64,000 nucleotides of DNA from Leptomonas pyrrhocoris (Eukaryota; Euglenozoa; Kinetoplastea; Trypanosomatida; Trypanosomatidae), in the NCBI RefSeq assembly GCF_001293395.1, contig NW_015438361.1:1421950-1485949 (forward strand). Direction: 5' to 3'. A program made the translations under genes and the position numbers. The notes under the pieces are model-generated. The model had not been told where the DNA came from, did no database searches, and saw only the letters and a list, made by a program, of their open reading frames with translations. This document shows, one piece after another, positions 34,856 to 46,500 of the stretch. Each line of letters begins with the position of its first letter. Position 1 is the first letter of the stretch.

Positions 34856-37800
34856 ATGCTGACGAAGTTTGAGGCGCGCTCGTCGCGCGTGAAGGCGGTG
34901 GCGCTGCACAGCAGTGCGACGTGGGTGCTGTGCGGACTGCACAACGGCGCGGTGCAGATCTGGGACTACCGGATGAGCACGTGCGTGGACACGTTCACCG
35001 AGCACGTCGGTGCGGTGCGCGGCGCCGACTTCCACGTCAACCAGCCGCTCTTCGTCACCGGCGGCGACGACTACACGGTGAAGGTGTGGAACTACAAGCT
35101 GCGCCGCTGCCTCTTCACGCTGAATGGGCACATGGACTACGTGCGCACCACCTTCTTCCACCACGAGCAGCCGTGGATCGTGTCGTGCTCCGACGACTTC
35201 ACGATCCGGATCTGGAACTGGCAGAGCCGCAAGAGCATCGCGTGCCTGCCGGGGCACAACCACTACGTCATGTGCGCGCAGTTCCACCCCTTCAACGACC
35301 TGGTGGTGTCCGGCAGCCTGGACAAGACGGTGCGTGTGTGGGACATCTCGGCGCTGCGGCACCGCAAGGAGGAGGTGGGCATCACGCAGGACCTGCTGGG
35401 CACCACGGACGTGGTGGTGCGCTACGAGCTGGAGGGCCACGACAAGGGCGTCAACTGGGTCGCCTTCCACCCGTGCGGCGAGCTGCTGCTGTCCGCGGCG
35501 GACGACCGCACGGTGCGGCTGTGGACCATGTCGGGGTCGTCCTGCTACGTGTCGCGCACCTTCACCGGGCACTCCAGCAACGTCTGCTGCGCCGTCTTCT
35601 ACAAGAACGACTACGTCGTGTCCTGCGGCGAGGATCGCACGGTGCGCGTGGTGCACATGTCGTCCGGTGCGGCCGTGCAGACCTTCCGCCGCGAGGTGGA
35701 GCGCTACTGGATCATGACGTGCGACCCGGTGCACAACCTGCTCGCCACTGGCCACGACGCCGGCCTGCAGGTGTTCAAGCTGACGCGCGAGCGGCCGGCG
35801 TGCGCGATCCACAACGCGACGCAGCTCTACTACACGCACGACAACAAGCTGCACATGTACAACTTCGACACCGAGGCGCTGACGTCGTGCACGGTGAACT
35901 ACCAGTTCTACCCGCCGACGCGGCTGTCGTGCTGCCCGGCGACGGGCGGCGTGGTGCTGTCGTACGTCGGCGGCGGTCCGCGGCTGGAGTGGATCGCGTC
36001 GCCGGCGCCGGGTGGGACGTGCACCGTGGCGGCGACGGTGAGGGGCGTGGACGGCGTCTTCTTCGGCGGCCACAAGTTCGCCTACGTGGATCCAAACGGC
36101 AAGCTGTGCCTGCACAACCTCGGCAAGGCCGCCGCGAAGCCGCTGCAGACGGACGTGTCGTGCAGCCGCGTCTTCCCGGGGCCGGTGGGCTGCGTGCTGT
36201 GCCTGTGCGAGGACAAGATCCACATGTACCAGGTGGCGCAGCACGGCGCCGTGGCCGAGGCGACGGTGCCCGGCGTGCGCTACGCGGTGTGGGACAAGGA
36301 CTTCAACAAGGTCGCGCTCATCGCCAAGAACGCCGTGACGGTGCTGACGAAGCGGCTCAAGCTCATCGCCTCCGTCGCCGAGTCGTCCGCGCGCATCAAG
36401 TCCGTCGCCTTTGATGAGACGCGCGACGTGATGTACTTCACCACGTCGGACCACCTCAAGTACTGCTACCTGCGCAACGGCGAGACGAGCACGATCAGCA
36501 CGCTGAAGAACGTCGTGTACCTGGTGCGCGCCGTGGGCGACACCATCTACGTGCTCACGCGCGACGGCCGCGTGCTGCGCAAGGAGCTGGACAACGCGGA
36601 GCTGAACTTCAAGCTGAAGCTGCAGCAGCAGTCCTACCGCGACCTCATCCGCATCATGCGCCAGGGCAAGCTGCGCGGCCAGGCGCTGGTGGGCTACCTG
36701 CACAAGCACGGCCACTCGGAGATCGCGCTGCACTTCGTCAGCGACGCGCTCACGCGCTTCAACCTCGCCGTCGAGTGCGGTGCGCTGGACATCGCCAAGG
36801 CCACCGCGGTGGAGCTGAACCAGCCGGCCATCTGGCGCCGCCTGGCCGACACCGCCACCCGCTTCGGCGACATCCAGCTCGCGCAGTTTGCCAGCGCCAA
36901 GGCCGGCAACTACTACGCCTCCGGCCTCCTCGCGCTGCTCACCGGCAACACCGCCTCCATCGCCAGCCTGGTGGACACCACGCGCGACGACAACTTCCGC
37001 CTGCAATACGGCATGTACGTCGACGACGTGCGGCAGCGGGTGGACATCCTGTGCCGTGCGAACCAGCTCCCGCTCGCCTACGTGACGGCCAAGTCGCACG
37101 GGCTGGCGGACGTGGCGGAGCAGGTGCTGGCGAAGATGGAGCCGGCGGTGGCGGCGCGCGTGCAGGCGCAGCCGTGCCACTCTGTGGCGCCGCGCCGCGC
37201 AGTGGAGCCGGCGACGGAGAACTGGCCGATGCTGCAGGTCGAGGAGTCGGTGTTTGCGCGGCTGCTGAAGGAGCCGGGGCAGCTGGACGCGATGGCGGAG
37301 CCGGAGGTAGACGAGGAGGTCGCCGCCGGCGCGGGCTGGGACGACGACGAGGACGCGGACGCGGCGGCTCTGCCGCACGGCACGCACGGCGGGGGTGCGG
37401 CGCTCGCCGACGGTGAGGGCGCGGAGAGCGGCGGGTGGGACGACGACCTGGACATCGACCTCCCCACGGCGCTGCCGCCCACCAGCGGCGCCGCCGGCGC
37501 GGGCAGCAGCGGCTACGTGGTGCCGCGCGAGTTCCCGCCCATCACGCAGGCGTGGACGGACGCCTACACGCAGCCCGCCTTCCATGTCGCCGCCGGCTCC
37601 TTCGCGACGGCGCTGCGCCTGCTGCAGCGGCAGATCGGCCTGGTCGACCCGGCGCCGCTGCGGCCGTACATGCTGCAGCTGTGGGCCGCCGTGAACGCGT
37701 GTCGCCCGGCGGCGTGTGGGCCGTCGGCCGTCTTCCCGCTCTCCGCGCAGCCGCCGGAGCGCGAGATGGAGGCGCGCCACGCACCCGCGCTGCCGGACCT

Positions 37801-38449
37801 GATGCCGGTGCTCGCCGAGAAGCTGCGCGTCGGCTACCAGCTCTTCGTCGAGGGCAAGTTCGCCGAGGCGCTCGACGCCTTCCAGAGCATCCTGCACCAG
37901 GCCGTCGTGACGGTGGTGAGGGACGACCAGCAGAAGGCCACGCTGCGCGAGATCATGGCGGTGGCGCCGGAGTACGTGCGCGCGCTGGCGCTGCAGCTGC
38001 ACCTGCGCACCCTCAGCGCGTCCTCCGTCGAGGCCCTGCAGCTGGCGCTGTACTTCACGCACTTCCGCCTCCACCGCGCCCACCTCACGCTGGCGCTCTC
38101 CCAGGCCATGAGCAAGGCCTACAAGCAGCGGAACTTCAAGACGGCCGCCGGGGTGGCGCGCCGCCTGCTGGAGCAGGACCCGCCCAAGAACAAGGCGCAG
38201 CAGGCTGCCGCCATCGTCGCGGAGGCGGACCGCAATCCCACCAACGCCGTCGAGATCGACTACGACGAGCGCAACCCCTTCATCATGTGCTCCGTCACCT
38301 ACAAGCCCATGTACAAGGGCGTCACCGAGCCGGTGCGGTGCAGCTACTGCCTGTCGCCGGCAGACCCCGCGTACAAGGGTGCGCTGTGCCCGGTGTGCAA
38401 GGTGGCGAAGATCGGCGTCGACTGCGCGGGACTGGTCAACCGTGCCTAG
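34856..38449 (+). CDS. COPA: Coatomer subunit alpha (alpha-COP), copy B
   Basis: It encodes the same 1,197-residue protein as the copy at 26466, with N-terminal WD40 propellers, solenoid, acidic linker and C-terminal COPI domain. It differs only in what lies upstream: the unique spacer 34077-34852 replaces the left flank, so its splice acceptor and 5' UTR must differ. The last bases before the ATG (AGACAGAAA) contain an AG at 34851-34852 that could be an acceptor directly at the edge of the block. Confidence 0.92.
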   Translation: MLTKFEARSSRVKAVALHSSATWVLCGLHNGAVQIWDYRMSTCVDTFTEHVGAVRGADFHVNQPLFVTGGDDYTVKVWNYKLRRCLFTLNGHMDYVRTTFFHHEQPWIVSCSDDFTIRIWNWQSRKSIACLPGHNHYVMCAQFHPFNDLVVSGSLDKTVRVWDISALRHRKEEVGITQDLLGTTDVVVRYELEGHDKGVNWVAFHPCGELLLSAADDRTVRLWTMSGSSCYVSRTFTGHSSNVCCAVFYKNDYVVSCGEDRTVRVVHMSSGAAVQTFRREVERYWIMTCDPVHNLLATGHDAGLQVFKLTRERPACAIHNATQLYYTHDNKLHMYNFDTEALTSCTVNYQFYPPTRLSCCPATGGVVLSYVGGGPRLEWIASPAPGGTCTVAATVRGVDGVFFGGHKFAYVDPNGKLCLHNLGKAAAKPLQTDVSCSRVFPGPVGCVLCLCEDKIHMYQVAQHGAVAEATVPGVRYAVWDKDFNKVALIAKNAVTVLTKRLKLIASVAESSARIKSVAFDETRDVMYFTTSDHLKYCYLRNGETSTISTLKNVVYLVRAVGDTIYVLTRDGRVLRKELDNAELNFKLKLQQQSYRDLIRIMRQGKLRGQALVGYLHKHGHSEIALHFVSDALTRFNLAVECGALDIAKATAVELNQPAIWRRLADTATRFGDIQLAQFASAKAGNYYASGLLALLTGNTASIASLVDTTRDDNFRLQYGMYVDDVRQRVDILCRANQLPLAYVTAKSHGLADVAEQVLAKMEPAVAARVQAQPCHSVAPRRAVEPATENWPMLQVEESVFARLLKEPGQLDAMAEPEVDEEVAAGAGWDDDEDADAAALPHGTHGGGAALADGEGAESGGWDDDLDIDLPTALPPTSGAAGAGSSGYVVPREFPPITQAWTDAYTQPAFHVAAGSFATALRLLQRQIGLVDPAPLRPYMLQLWAAVNACRPAACGPSAVFPLSAQPPEREMEARHAPALPDLMPVLAEKLRVGYQLFVEGKFAEALDAFQSILHQAVVTVVRDDQQKATLREIMAVAPEYVRALALQLHLRTLSASSVEALQLALYFTHFRLHRAHLTLALSQAMSKAYKQRNFKTAAGVARRLLEQDPPKNKAQQAAAIVAEADRNPTNAVEIDYDERNPFIMCSVTYKPMYKGVTEPVRCSYCLSPADPAYKGALCPVCKVAKIGVDCAGLVNRA

Positions 38450-39336
38450 CGTCGCTGCGAGAGCGCGTCAGCTCTCCCGCCGCCTGCGAGCCCACTGGGC
38501 TGTGGCCGTCGCCGCGGTGGTGGCGTCGACGCAAACTCGCTCTACGCCCCCGTCTCCAAGGTCGGTGATGTTTTCCCCCTTTGCATTGCGATTTGGCTCT
38601 TTTTACTTTCTGTCCTTTCTCTCCTCTCTTGTTGCGATATCGCGTGTGTCGTGTTGTCTCTCGTTGCGGATGGTGAGTCCGAGCATCGCGTGTGTCGTGG
38701 TTGGCTGGCTCGTGACGTCACCCTTTGGTGTAGCAGTTCTCTGGTCGTTCTGTTGTTTCCTTTTCTACGTCGTGCGGCGGGTGTTCGCAAGTCCTTCCAG
38801 TCACCTGGCCACCTCCTCTGTTGCGCTTTGCGGTGCGTGCGTCCTCCCGGCACGCTACGTGACCGCTCTTTCGTTGCCGTTGCGTGCAGGGCCGCTCTCT
38901 TCCTTTCCCCTTTTCCTTCTGCGTGCTCGGTGCGCGGACTTCCCGTTGCTCCTGAGACTTCGTGGTGGCTTCCTCCTCCCCAAGCGCGGTGTAGTCGTCG
39001 GTAGCACACACACACCCGCCCCCCCCCCCCCTCCTCACGCTCCCCCTTCTATCCACCTCTCTCCCCTGATCCGCCCGCCGCCACCCGTTGCCAACCTCAC
39101 ACACCGCACACGGCCCTGGCACCGGCAGAAGTAGAAACAACACAGCACAAGTAGCATCGGCGTTGCGGCCGCCGCCTGTGTAGCCGACTGAGCACCTCGT
39201 AGCGTAGTAGGCACGGAGATTAGCTGTTTGTGAGGGACTAGGAGCAGGCGCGCCCGCCTACGTAGCGATAGAGCGCCGCCCGCGGGACGCACACGCACAC
39301 GCAGTAGCGTAGCCGACCCCCCCCCCCCCCGGCATC
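38450..39336. other. Spacer inside copy B with C13 and C14 runs
   Basis: Same as 30060-30946, including C runs at 39019-39031 and 39317-39330 of unchanged length. Confidence 0.4.
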
Positions 39337-39675
39337 ATGACGGGATGGAACCAGAAGATGGCCAAGATGGCCTTTCGGCGGTCGAAGTTCCGCCGCCTGG
39401 CGTGGGGCGACGGCGACCCGTACCCCTACACGCCCCGCGCCACCTTCCGCTACCAGTGGGACGACTGGCCGATGTGGGAGAAGATGTGGCACCTGGCCGT
39501 GGGCGTGCTGGGTGTGGAGTTCGCCGTGTGGGCGTACTACTCGAAGCTGAACAGCCGCATGGACTGGGCGCGCGAGGAGGCGCTGCGCCGCATGCGTCTG
39601 CGCCGCGAAGCGCAGGAGCTGATGGTGCTGGAGGGTGAGACCTTCACGAGCGACATTCAGCCGGATCGCCACTGA
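39337..39675 (+). CDS. Small single-TM protein, probably mitochondrial, copy B
   Basis: Identical 112-residue product to the gene at 30947: basic N-terminus, one hydrophobic helix at about 51-69 and a charged tail. Function is not recognised. Confidence 0.65.
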   Translation: MTGWNQKMAKMAFRRSKFRRLAWGDGDPYPYTPRATFRYQWDDWPMWEKMWHLAVGVLGVEFAVWAYYSKLNSRMDWAREEALRRMRLRREAQELMVLEGETFTSDIQPDRH

Positions 39676-40248
39676 GCCTCCTGAGGAGTTGGCGCGCCAT
39701 TGTGCTCTCTTTTCTTTACGCACGGTTTGCATTCCAATTTACGTTGTGTTAGTGTCGCCACAGTAGCGTGTGATCATTCTAGTACGCGAGCGTTGAAAAC
39801 CCTCTGTTCTGCGGACTGAACACGACGATCGGCATCGCTATTATGGTGGAGCTGGTAGGCAACGTTGTCTGTTGACTGCTGGTAAAGGTGGCGCGCGTTG
39901 TCTTTTCTGTGGCCTCGGTGCTTTGACGAATCGCAGCGTGTTAGAGTATTGTGGCCCTTTGGCACTCGATTGTCGCGGTCCTCAGACGCTCGCAGTATCG
40001 TCCTTTGCCGCCCCACCCTTCTCTATTTTTCCGCTTTCCTTTTTTCTCGCTTGCGCTTTCGTGTTTCTTTTTGTTGTTCTGAACGCGCCCATGAGCTGAT
40101 TGGGAGCTCCTTCTCTTATCTAGTAGCGCTACCGTTTCGGGAGAGCAACTTTTGTTCTCGTTGGCCTCATATATATATATTTATTTATTTATCGACCAAT
40201 CCCCTGTGTTGCGAGGTGTTCTTTTCCTCTACCATTACCGTTGTTATC
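39676..40248. other. Spacer inside copy B
   Basis: Same as 31286-31858; holds the T/C tract and AT microsatellite upstream of QDPR copy B. Confidence 0.4.
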
Positions 40249-40938
40249 ATGAAGAGCGTACTTCTTATTGGTGCTCGCGGAGGGCTTGGCCGCGCCGTTG
40301 CGAGCGCGTTTAGGGAAGACAAGTGGTCCGTCATCGCTATTGATCAAAGTGTCACCGCTGCTTCCAACGACGGGTGCCATCTTGTCAGTGCGAAGAGTTC
40401 CATCGAGGAGCTACAACAGGCGTACCTTGCTGCCGTGGCCGGCGCTAAACTGAACGCAGTGATCAACGTCGCGGGTGGGTGGGCGGGGGGCTCCATCGCA
40501 GATACCAGCACAGCAGCAGCAGCGGAGCTCATGCTGCGCCAGTCACTTTTTTCCTCCTTCGCCGCTGCGCATGTGTTCAGCAAGTATGGGCAAGAGGGCG
40601 GACTGCTGCTTCTCACTGGAGCCGCTGCGGCTGTCGGCCCCACGCCAGGGATGATTGGATATGGTACTGCGAAGAGCGCCGTGCACTTCGTGTGTCAGTC
40701 GATTGCATCTGATCCCGCCACTATCCCGCCCAAGGCCAGTGTAGTGTCGATTCTTCCCTCCGTGCTGGACACGCCTGCAAACCGCAATGCCATGCCGGAC
40801 GCGGACCGCAGCACCTGGACGCCTCTCGACGACGTTGCGCGCCAGATCCTTGCGTGGAGTAATGGCGGCGGGAGACCGGAGAGTGGATCGTTGGTGAGAG
40901 TTGTCACAGATTCCAAGGGTACTCGCTATATCGTCTAG
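40249..40938 (+). CDS. QDPR: Quinonoid dihydropteridine reductase (QDPR), copy B
   Basis: Identical 229-residue product to the gene at 31859, with the GARGGLG nucleotide motif, VAGGWAGG and the Tyr-x3-Lys catalytic pair intact. Both copies therefore look functional. Because this gene is internal to the repeat, its UTRs are also the same in both copies, unlike those at the edges. Confidence 0.92.
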   Translation: MKSVLLIGARGGLGRAVASAFREDKWSVIAIDQSVTAASNDGCHLVSAKSSIEELQQAYLAAVAGAKLNAVINVAGGWAGGSIADTSTAAAAELMLRQSLFSSFAAAHVFSKYGQEGGLLLLTGAAAAVGPTPGMIGYGTAKSAVHFVCQSIASDPATIPPKASVVSILPSVLDTPANRNAMPDADRSTWTPLDDVARQILAWSNGGGRPESGSLVRVVTDSKGTRYIV

Positions 40939-41798
40939 AGTGCAGCTTTTCTGGGGAGGATGGTGGACGCAACTTCCAAGGTACCATGAAAACACGGAGG
41001 CACATGACGTGTAGCTGTAAAGCGATAAAGCGTCCCGTGGCTCTACCAACGGCGTCTGGGCTCTGGGTCACGCCCCGAAAACTTGGAAGATGCTTACACG
41101 TGATCTTGCGTGGACAAGCGTAACACACTTGATGAGAAGTGCAACGTGCGCTAAAGTCGAGATCACTACGCTCACAGCTCGGTCAGGCAAGCTCATTGTT
41201 GCCAATGCTTTCTGGGATTATCAAAAGGAGAACGGTGATAGATGAAGACGGTTGGAAACGCAAAGAAACGCTTGTTTCCAACACTCTTTCAAGTTAATCT
41301 CACGCGCTATGCCCCCTTCGCGCCAGAAATATATATCGTATTTAGTCCCTTCTCCATTCGTTCAGCAGATGTACTCCACTGCAGCGTTTTCGTGCTTCTT
41401 CCCGTCATACGGTGACTCGAATGATGTGCCCTCTCTGGGCGAACCGACACCGCCACAATCCAGGACGGAATGCTTCCTTTTTCTCCGCGCGTGGCGTTGA
41501 CATCTCTTCTCTCCCATTGCACCATTTGTTCTTTTTACAGCTTCCATTCATCACACTGTCGGTATTCTCGTCGAAGTCTTGGACCATCGCTGTCTTCCTC
41601 ATTGCATAGTTAAAAAAAAAGGCTGATCCCTTATCGACAATTTGCGAACGACACGAAAAAGTCTCCTCGCCAACGCCGCGGTTCTCCACTTGCTGCCCAC
41701 GCACAAACACGCACACCGCTGTGCTGCCTACCGACGCAATCTGCGCTCACACACTCTTCTCTCCTTTCCCTTTCTACCGCTTTTGTGGCAGCTGAAAA
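40939..41798. other. Spacer inside copy B
   Basis: Same as 32549-33408, including the C/T tract and AG 7 nt before the beta7 start. Confidence 0.4.
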
Positions 41799-42461
41799 AT
41801 GGCGTCGGGTGGATCGGTGATTGCGGTCAAGTACAACGGCGGCGTCCTGATGGCGTGCGACACGCTGCTGTCCTACGGCTCCCTCGCCAAGTGGCCGAAC
41901 ATCCCGCGCGTCAAGCTGCTGGGCAGCCACTCCGCCGTGTGCGCCACGGGCGACTACGCGGACTTCCAGATGATGGCGAAGCAGGTGGAGGACAACATCG
42001 AGCGCCAGAAGCTGTACCACAACGTAGACGAGCTGTGCCCGAACGAGGTGTTCAGCTACCTGCACCGCTCCATCTACTCCAAGCGCTGCGACTTCGAGCC
42101 GTGCCTGTGCCAGATGGTCTTCATCGGCAGCCGCTTCGGTCAGTCCTTCCTGGCCGGCGTGGACGACGTGGGCACGCGCTGGGAGGACGACTGCATCGCC
42201 ACCGGCTACGGCGGCCACATCGCACTTCCGTTGCTACGCCAGGCGCTGGAGAAGAAGCCGGATGGCCTGACGCGGTTCGAGGCGGAACAGCTGCTGAAGG
42301 ACTGCCTCCGAGTGCTGTTTTACCGCGAGTGCCGCGCCATCAACAAGTTCCAGATCGCCGATGCCTGCGGCGACTCGGTGCGCATCAGCGACCCCTTCGA
42401 CGTGGACACAAACTGGGAGCTGGAGGGCTACCGCTTCGAGAAGACGGCCATCATTCGTTAG
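41799..42461 (+). CDS. PSMB4: 20S proteasome subunit beta7 (PSMB4 type), copy B
   Basis: Identical 220-residue product to the gene at 33409, without catalytic Thr as normal for beta7. Sequence identity with copy A stops 5 nt after the stop codon, so this copy has its own 3' UTR (from 42467). In trypanosomatids 3' UTRs largely set mRNA stability and translation, so the two copies may be expressed differently; that is inference. Confidence 0.9.
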   Translation: MASGGSVIAVKYNGGVLMACDTLLSYGSLAKWPNIPRVKLLGSHSAVCATGDYADFQMMAKQVEDNIERQKLYHNVDELCPNEVFSYLHRSIYSKRCDFEPCLCQMVFIGSRFGQSFLAGVDDVGTRWEDDCIATGYGGHIALPLLRQALEKKPDGLTRFEAEQLLKDCLRVLFYRECRAINKFQIADACGDSVRISDPFDVDTNWELEGYRFEKTAIIR

Positions 42462-42466
42462 TGACG

Positions 42467-43580
42467 CACGGAGACGGTGCGTTCCCTTATTCTACTCCTG
42501 TGTTTGCTATTGGTGTGGTTTCGGGGTTGTAGGTACGTTGTCAACGCCATCTATTTGATCCTTTGAATGGAGAACATGAGAACTTCTATATTGATTGATT
42601 GTCACACCGGACCTCCCAAAGATGTTATCGTTGGTGGCGTTTTTCTTGCTCTCCGGCACCAGATGCCTGAAAAGGACACTGAGTCGCGAAGACACGTCAT
42701 TGAATGCACAAAAGGAGGTTGTATTCGTCCTTCTTCTGCTGGGCATCCAGCTATAATATCGTTTAACGGATGGCGCTCACGGATCAAACGCGTCGTATTT
42801 ACTCAAACGCACTTGTCCTCTCCCTTCCTCTTGTTTTTTGCTGTTCACGTTTTCTTCCCCCTCGTCACTGTGCAACCAAGTCTTTCTCCGTCTGGGACAT
42901 CGTGTGCTTGTCTCCAGCAATTGAGCAAACAAGGAAGGTGAGCTGCGACGCCGGGCATTATAATTCAAGTTACTGATACATCACACATTTCATCTCTACA
43001 TCTGTTTCTTCTACTTGCGTTTGCTTGCTTTTTCACTTCTTTTTCGGCTTGTCGGGCCGTATGGGCGGAGAGGCTGAAGACGATTTGCTGCGACTCTTCA
43101 CCTGGGGCGTCTTTGCGAGTAACGTGTTGCGTCGCAAAACCAAAAACGCTCTTCTTTTTCCCACTTTATTTGGCAGAGAGGAATAGTCGTGTTTGGGAGT
43201 ACCTTCTGCGTCACGCAAATCTGTTTCTTTTCTCGTTGTCTGTTCGTGGTTCGGGCAGGGAATTTGGACAGCGCTGTTTTGTTTGCCACTGTTGACACCT
43301 GTGTGTGTTACGCAAACTGTTTCTCCTCCCGTTTCCCAGCGGCTCTCTCACGAAAACGTGGGGTCTCTTGAACGCGCGCTTCGTAGTGTGCACAGCGTTT
43401 TTCGTGGAAACTCAATAGGACAACTCCGCACAGCTCTCCGTTTTTCTTCCGCTTGTTGCCTCTTTCAGTAGACTGGGCTGATTGATTGTCATCGGTCACA
43501 ACTGGCTTATTTTTTGCTTGTTTGTTTGTCTCCCTCCCTCCTCGGTTCTGAGCATCTCGAGTATTATTATTATTTTATTA
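42467..43580. other. Unique right flank and TOR upstream region
   Basis: This 1,114-bp non-coding region has a T/C tract (43437-43466) ending in AG at 43467-43468, the likely TOR acceptor. A short ATT run (about 43562-43580) abuts the start codon. A 124-codon ATG frame at 42567 shows no recognisable content and is not called. Confidence 0.45.
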
Positions 43581-46500
43581 ATGACTTCTGTTGATCCGGA
43601 GCGGCTCGCAGCGTCCATCCGGGCCCTTGCGAGCAGTCATGATGAACGCATCGCCTTTGTGACGGAGGGAGTGAAACAGACAAAAGAGCTGCAGGGCAAC
43701 AACGTGCAGGAGTACGAGACTGTGGTGTCTTCGCTGCTCGTGTGCTTGGAAAGCTTCGACGTGGTCCATGGAACTTCACTCGATGTTCTGTGTGAGCTGA
43801 CGGTGCTCGATATCCTCCTCAGCCTAGACCTGTCGGCCATTCAGCTTTCGCAGTGCAACAGCTACCTGCGCCTCTGTCTCATCGCGGTGAGCGACATCCG
43901 TGTCGCCGTCGCCGCCACAAAGACCTTTGCGGAAACGCTGAGCTACAGCATGACAACCGACTTTGTTCGCGCACAAATCGGAGAGGCGCTGGAATGGGTT
44001 GGCCTCTTCGACAGCAAAGATCAGCCGCGGCGCATCTGCGGCATTTTAGTGCTGACGGAGGTGACGCTGCGAATTCCTATGATCGTTCTCCCTCGCCTGT
44101 CAGAGGTGTTCGACAAGATGTGGAGCTGCCTGACGGTGCGCGACGAGGAGGTGCGCTCGCGCGCGCTTGGGCTCTTCACGCTCTGCTCGAAACTGCTGGT
44201 GAATCGACCGGCCTCGGTGCGCGCAGAGACGTGCGACGCGATTATGCTCCGCCTGAAAAGCTATCTCTCGTCCAAGTCGAAGGAGAAGCGAATTGCTGGG
44301 CTGCTGGCTTTCGAGCCGTTTGTGATCCACTCCATTGGCGTGAGCACCCTCCGCTACGAAGACCTATCCATTCTTCTCGTGCCGTACATCGTGGGTGGAG
44401 GTGCGAATGTCAACGCAGACACGCGGGAGCTGCTCTTTCGTTGCCTCGTCGTTTTGTGCCGCTTCAACACGCCGCTGTTTGTCACAAATCAGCTCAAGGA
44501 CTCCGTTCGCTTTGCCATTGACTCCATCAATCGAAATATTCAGCGCAACGCTGCCTTTGAGATGCTGTCGGAGATCACTCCCATTGTGGGCAAGTCGGAG
44601 TTTGACCCATTCGTGGTGGACACGTGCAACGCCATCATACACGTCTTCGAACAATCCACCGCGCCGTGTTGGAAGGCGCTGCAGTGCTTCTCCATCGTCT
44701 GTAGGGAGTGCAAACCGGCTAACATGGAGAGGTACGTGGACACCTGCATCGAGAACGTGTTTATATGGGGCCTCTCCGCGGAGCTGATTGAGTGCATGCG
44801 GGCCATCATCGCCGCCTCCAGCTTGCAGTACCGCGCCAAGTTGGAGGAGTCGTTGCTCGACATGATTTCCGTCACGCTCTGCGGCCTGCCCTTTCGACAG
44901 CAGATGGACGCGCCGCGTGCCAGAGAGGACGTGACGGATGCTGGTCCGTCCGAGTACCAGACCTCCGTCGCCCTCAACGCCCTCGTGCAATTCGGCTTCT
45001 CTAATTCGGAACTGATGGGTGATTTTTTGCGCGTTTCGGTGCTTCCTTTTGTCGACAACGCGAGCGCCGCCGTGCGCAACGCCGCCATCTACACCATTGT
45101 AAAGCTGCTCATCCCTTCTGGCGACAAGGGCGACCTCAGCATCGCACGCCGCATGTGCGTCAACACCGTCATCACGCGCATGTTGGTCGTCGGCCTCTCA
45201 GACCCGAACCCCGTCGTGCGTCAGACGATTCTTAGCGCTTTCACTGAGGACTTCTATCCCTACCTCAGCGAACAGCAGTACCTTTTTCGATTTTACTCTG
45301 CCCTCGGAGACGAGGCCATTAACTGCCGCGTGGCAGCCACCGAGCAGCTCTGTCAGATGATCCGCTACGACCCCTCTCATATACTGCCCGCCCTACGTGA
45401 AGAAATGGTGGTCATTTTGCACTTTATCGCGTCAACGTTCAACATGGACACCGTGCAGAACGGCTTTCGTCTGCTGGCCGCCATCGCAACGCGTGCGCCG
45501 CAGCTCGTGGTGAACTTCACGGAGGGCATCTGCGAGGCGTTACTCCCGTACTTCACCACCCTCTCCGTTCGCTCCAACACGTTGCTGTCCTTCCTGCATT
45601 GCTGCACCGCCGTCGCGGCTGCGCTGCGCAAGTTTAGCGACCACCCGCTGTCCTTCAAGCGCGAAATCGGCCTGGTGTGCGAGATGGTGGACAACCTTCC
45701 AGCGGATCGGCCCTATCACGGTATTCGGTTGTCGTGCCTGCGCTTCCTGTCGGCCACCCTCACGCCGCTCATCGAGGGTTCCTCGCCGTACGCGCTCTAC
45801 CCGCAACTCTTCGAGCAGCTCTGCACCATCCTGCGCAACACCGATGAGAGCACTGAAATCCGCATGGAGGCGCTGCGTTGCATCGGCGTTATCGGCGCGC
45901 TCGACTCGCACGTCTTCCACTCCTTTCACCTCGACGACGACGAGAAGATGACGGGGACGTGCACGGAGATCGTGGACAGAGTCTCCCACGTGAAGTGCTG
46001 CCACATTGTGCTGAAGGCCATCGTTGCGCTGCTCGACCCGGAGAACAAGCGCTCCACCGGCTCGCGGGAAGGTCTGCTGCGCACCGGCATGCAGACACTG
46101 CTCAACATCTGCGAGCGTGTGCCATGTTCGAAAAGGGAGATTGGCTTGGTCGTCAGTCCGCTGGCCCGAGTGATGCGTCAGCTGCCTGGTGGACGCCTTT
46201 TTGCGACGGTCCTCTACGAATTCTGCAACATCATTCACTTCGCCGGCGCGTGTGTACTGAATGACATCAACGAGATCTACCGTCTCTTTGATAGCGTGTG
46301 GGAGTTCCAGGTGAGCTACCGCTTTTTGGCTGTCCGCATGCTATCGTTCGTCGCCAACTTCGAGGCTTCGGGCAACCTGCACTACGGACAGCAGCACTCG
46401 CGCATCCTGCCGCAGCTCTTCGACACCCTCAACCGCGCCGACCTCCGAGTGGATTTGAAGTACGCCGTACTCGAGTACATCGTGCGGCACGTCGAGTCGC

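Larger units (their letters stand above)
34853..42466 (+). repeat. Four-gene duplicated block, copy B (7,614 bp)
   Basis: Direct repeat of 26463-34076 at an offset of 8,390 bp. Flanking bases diverge at once on both sides: the left edge lies 3 nt before the alpha-COP ATG, the right edge 5 nt after the beta7 stop. Confidence 0.9.

Noticed and set aside
26463-42466. The repeat as a transposon or other mobile element
   Set aside because: No terminal repeats, target-site duplication, transposase or reverse transcriptase was seen; contents are ordinary host genes.
42567-42941. 124-codon ATG frame upstream of TOR
   Set aside because: Second half reads through T/C-rich sequence like other spacers; no domain or codon bias supports it.
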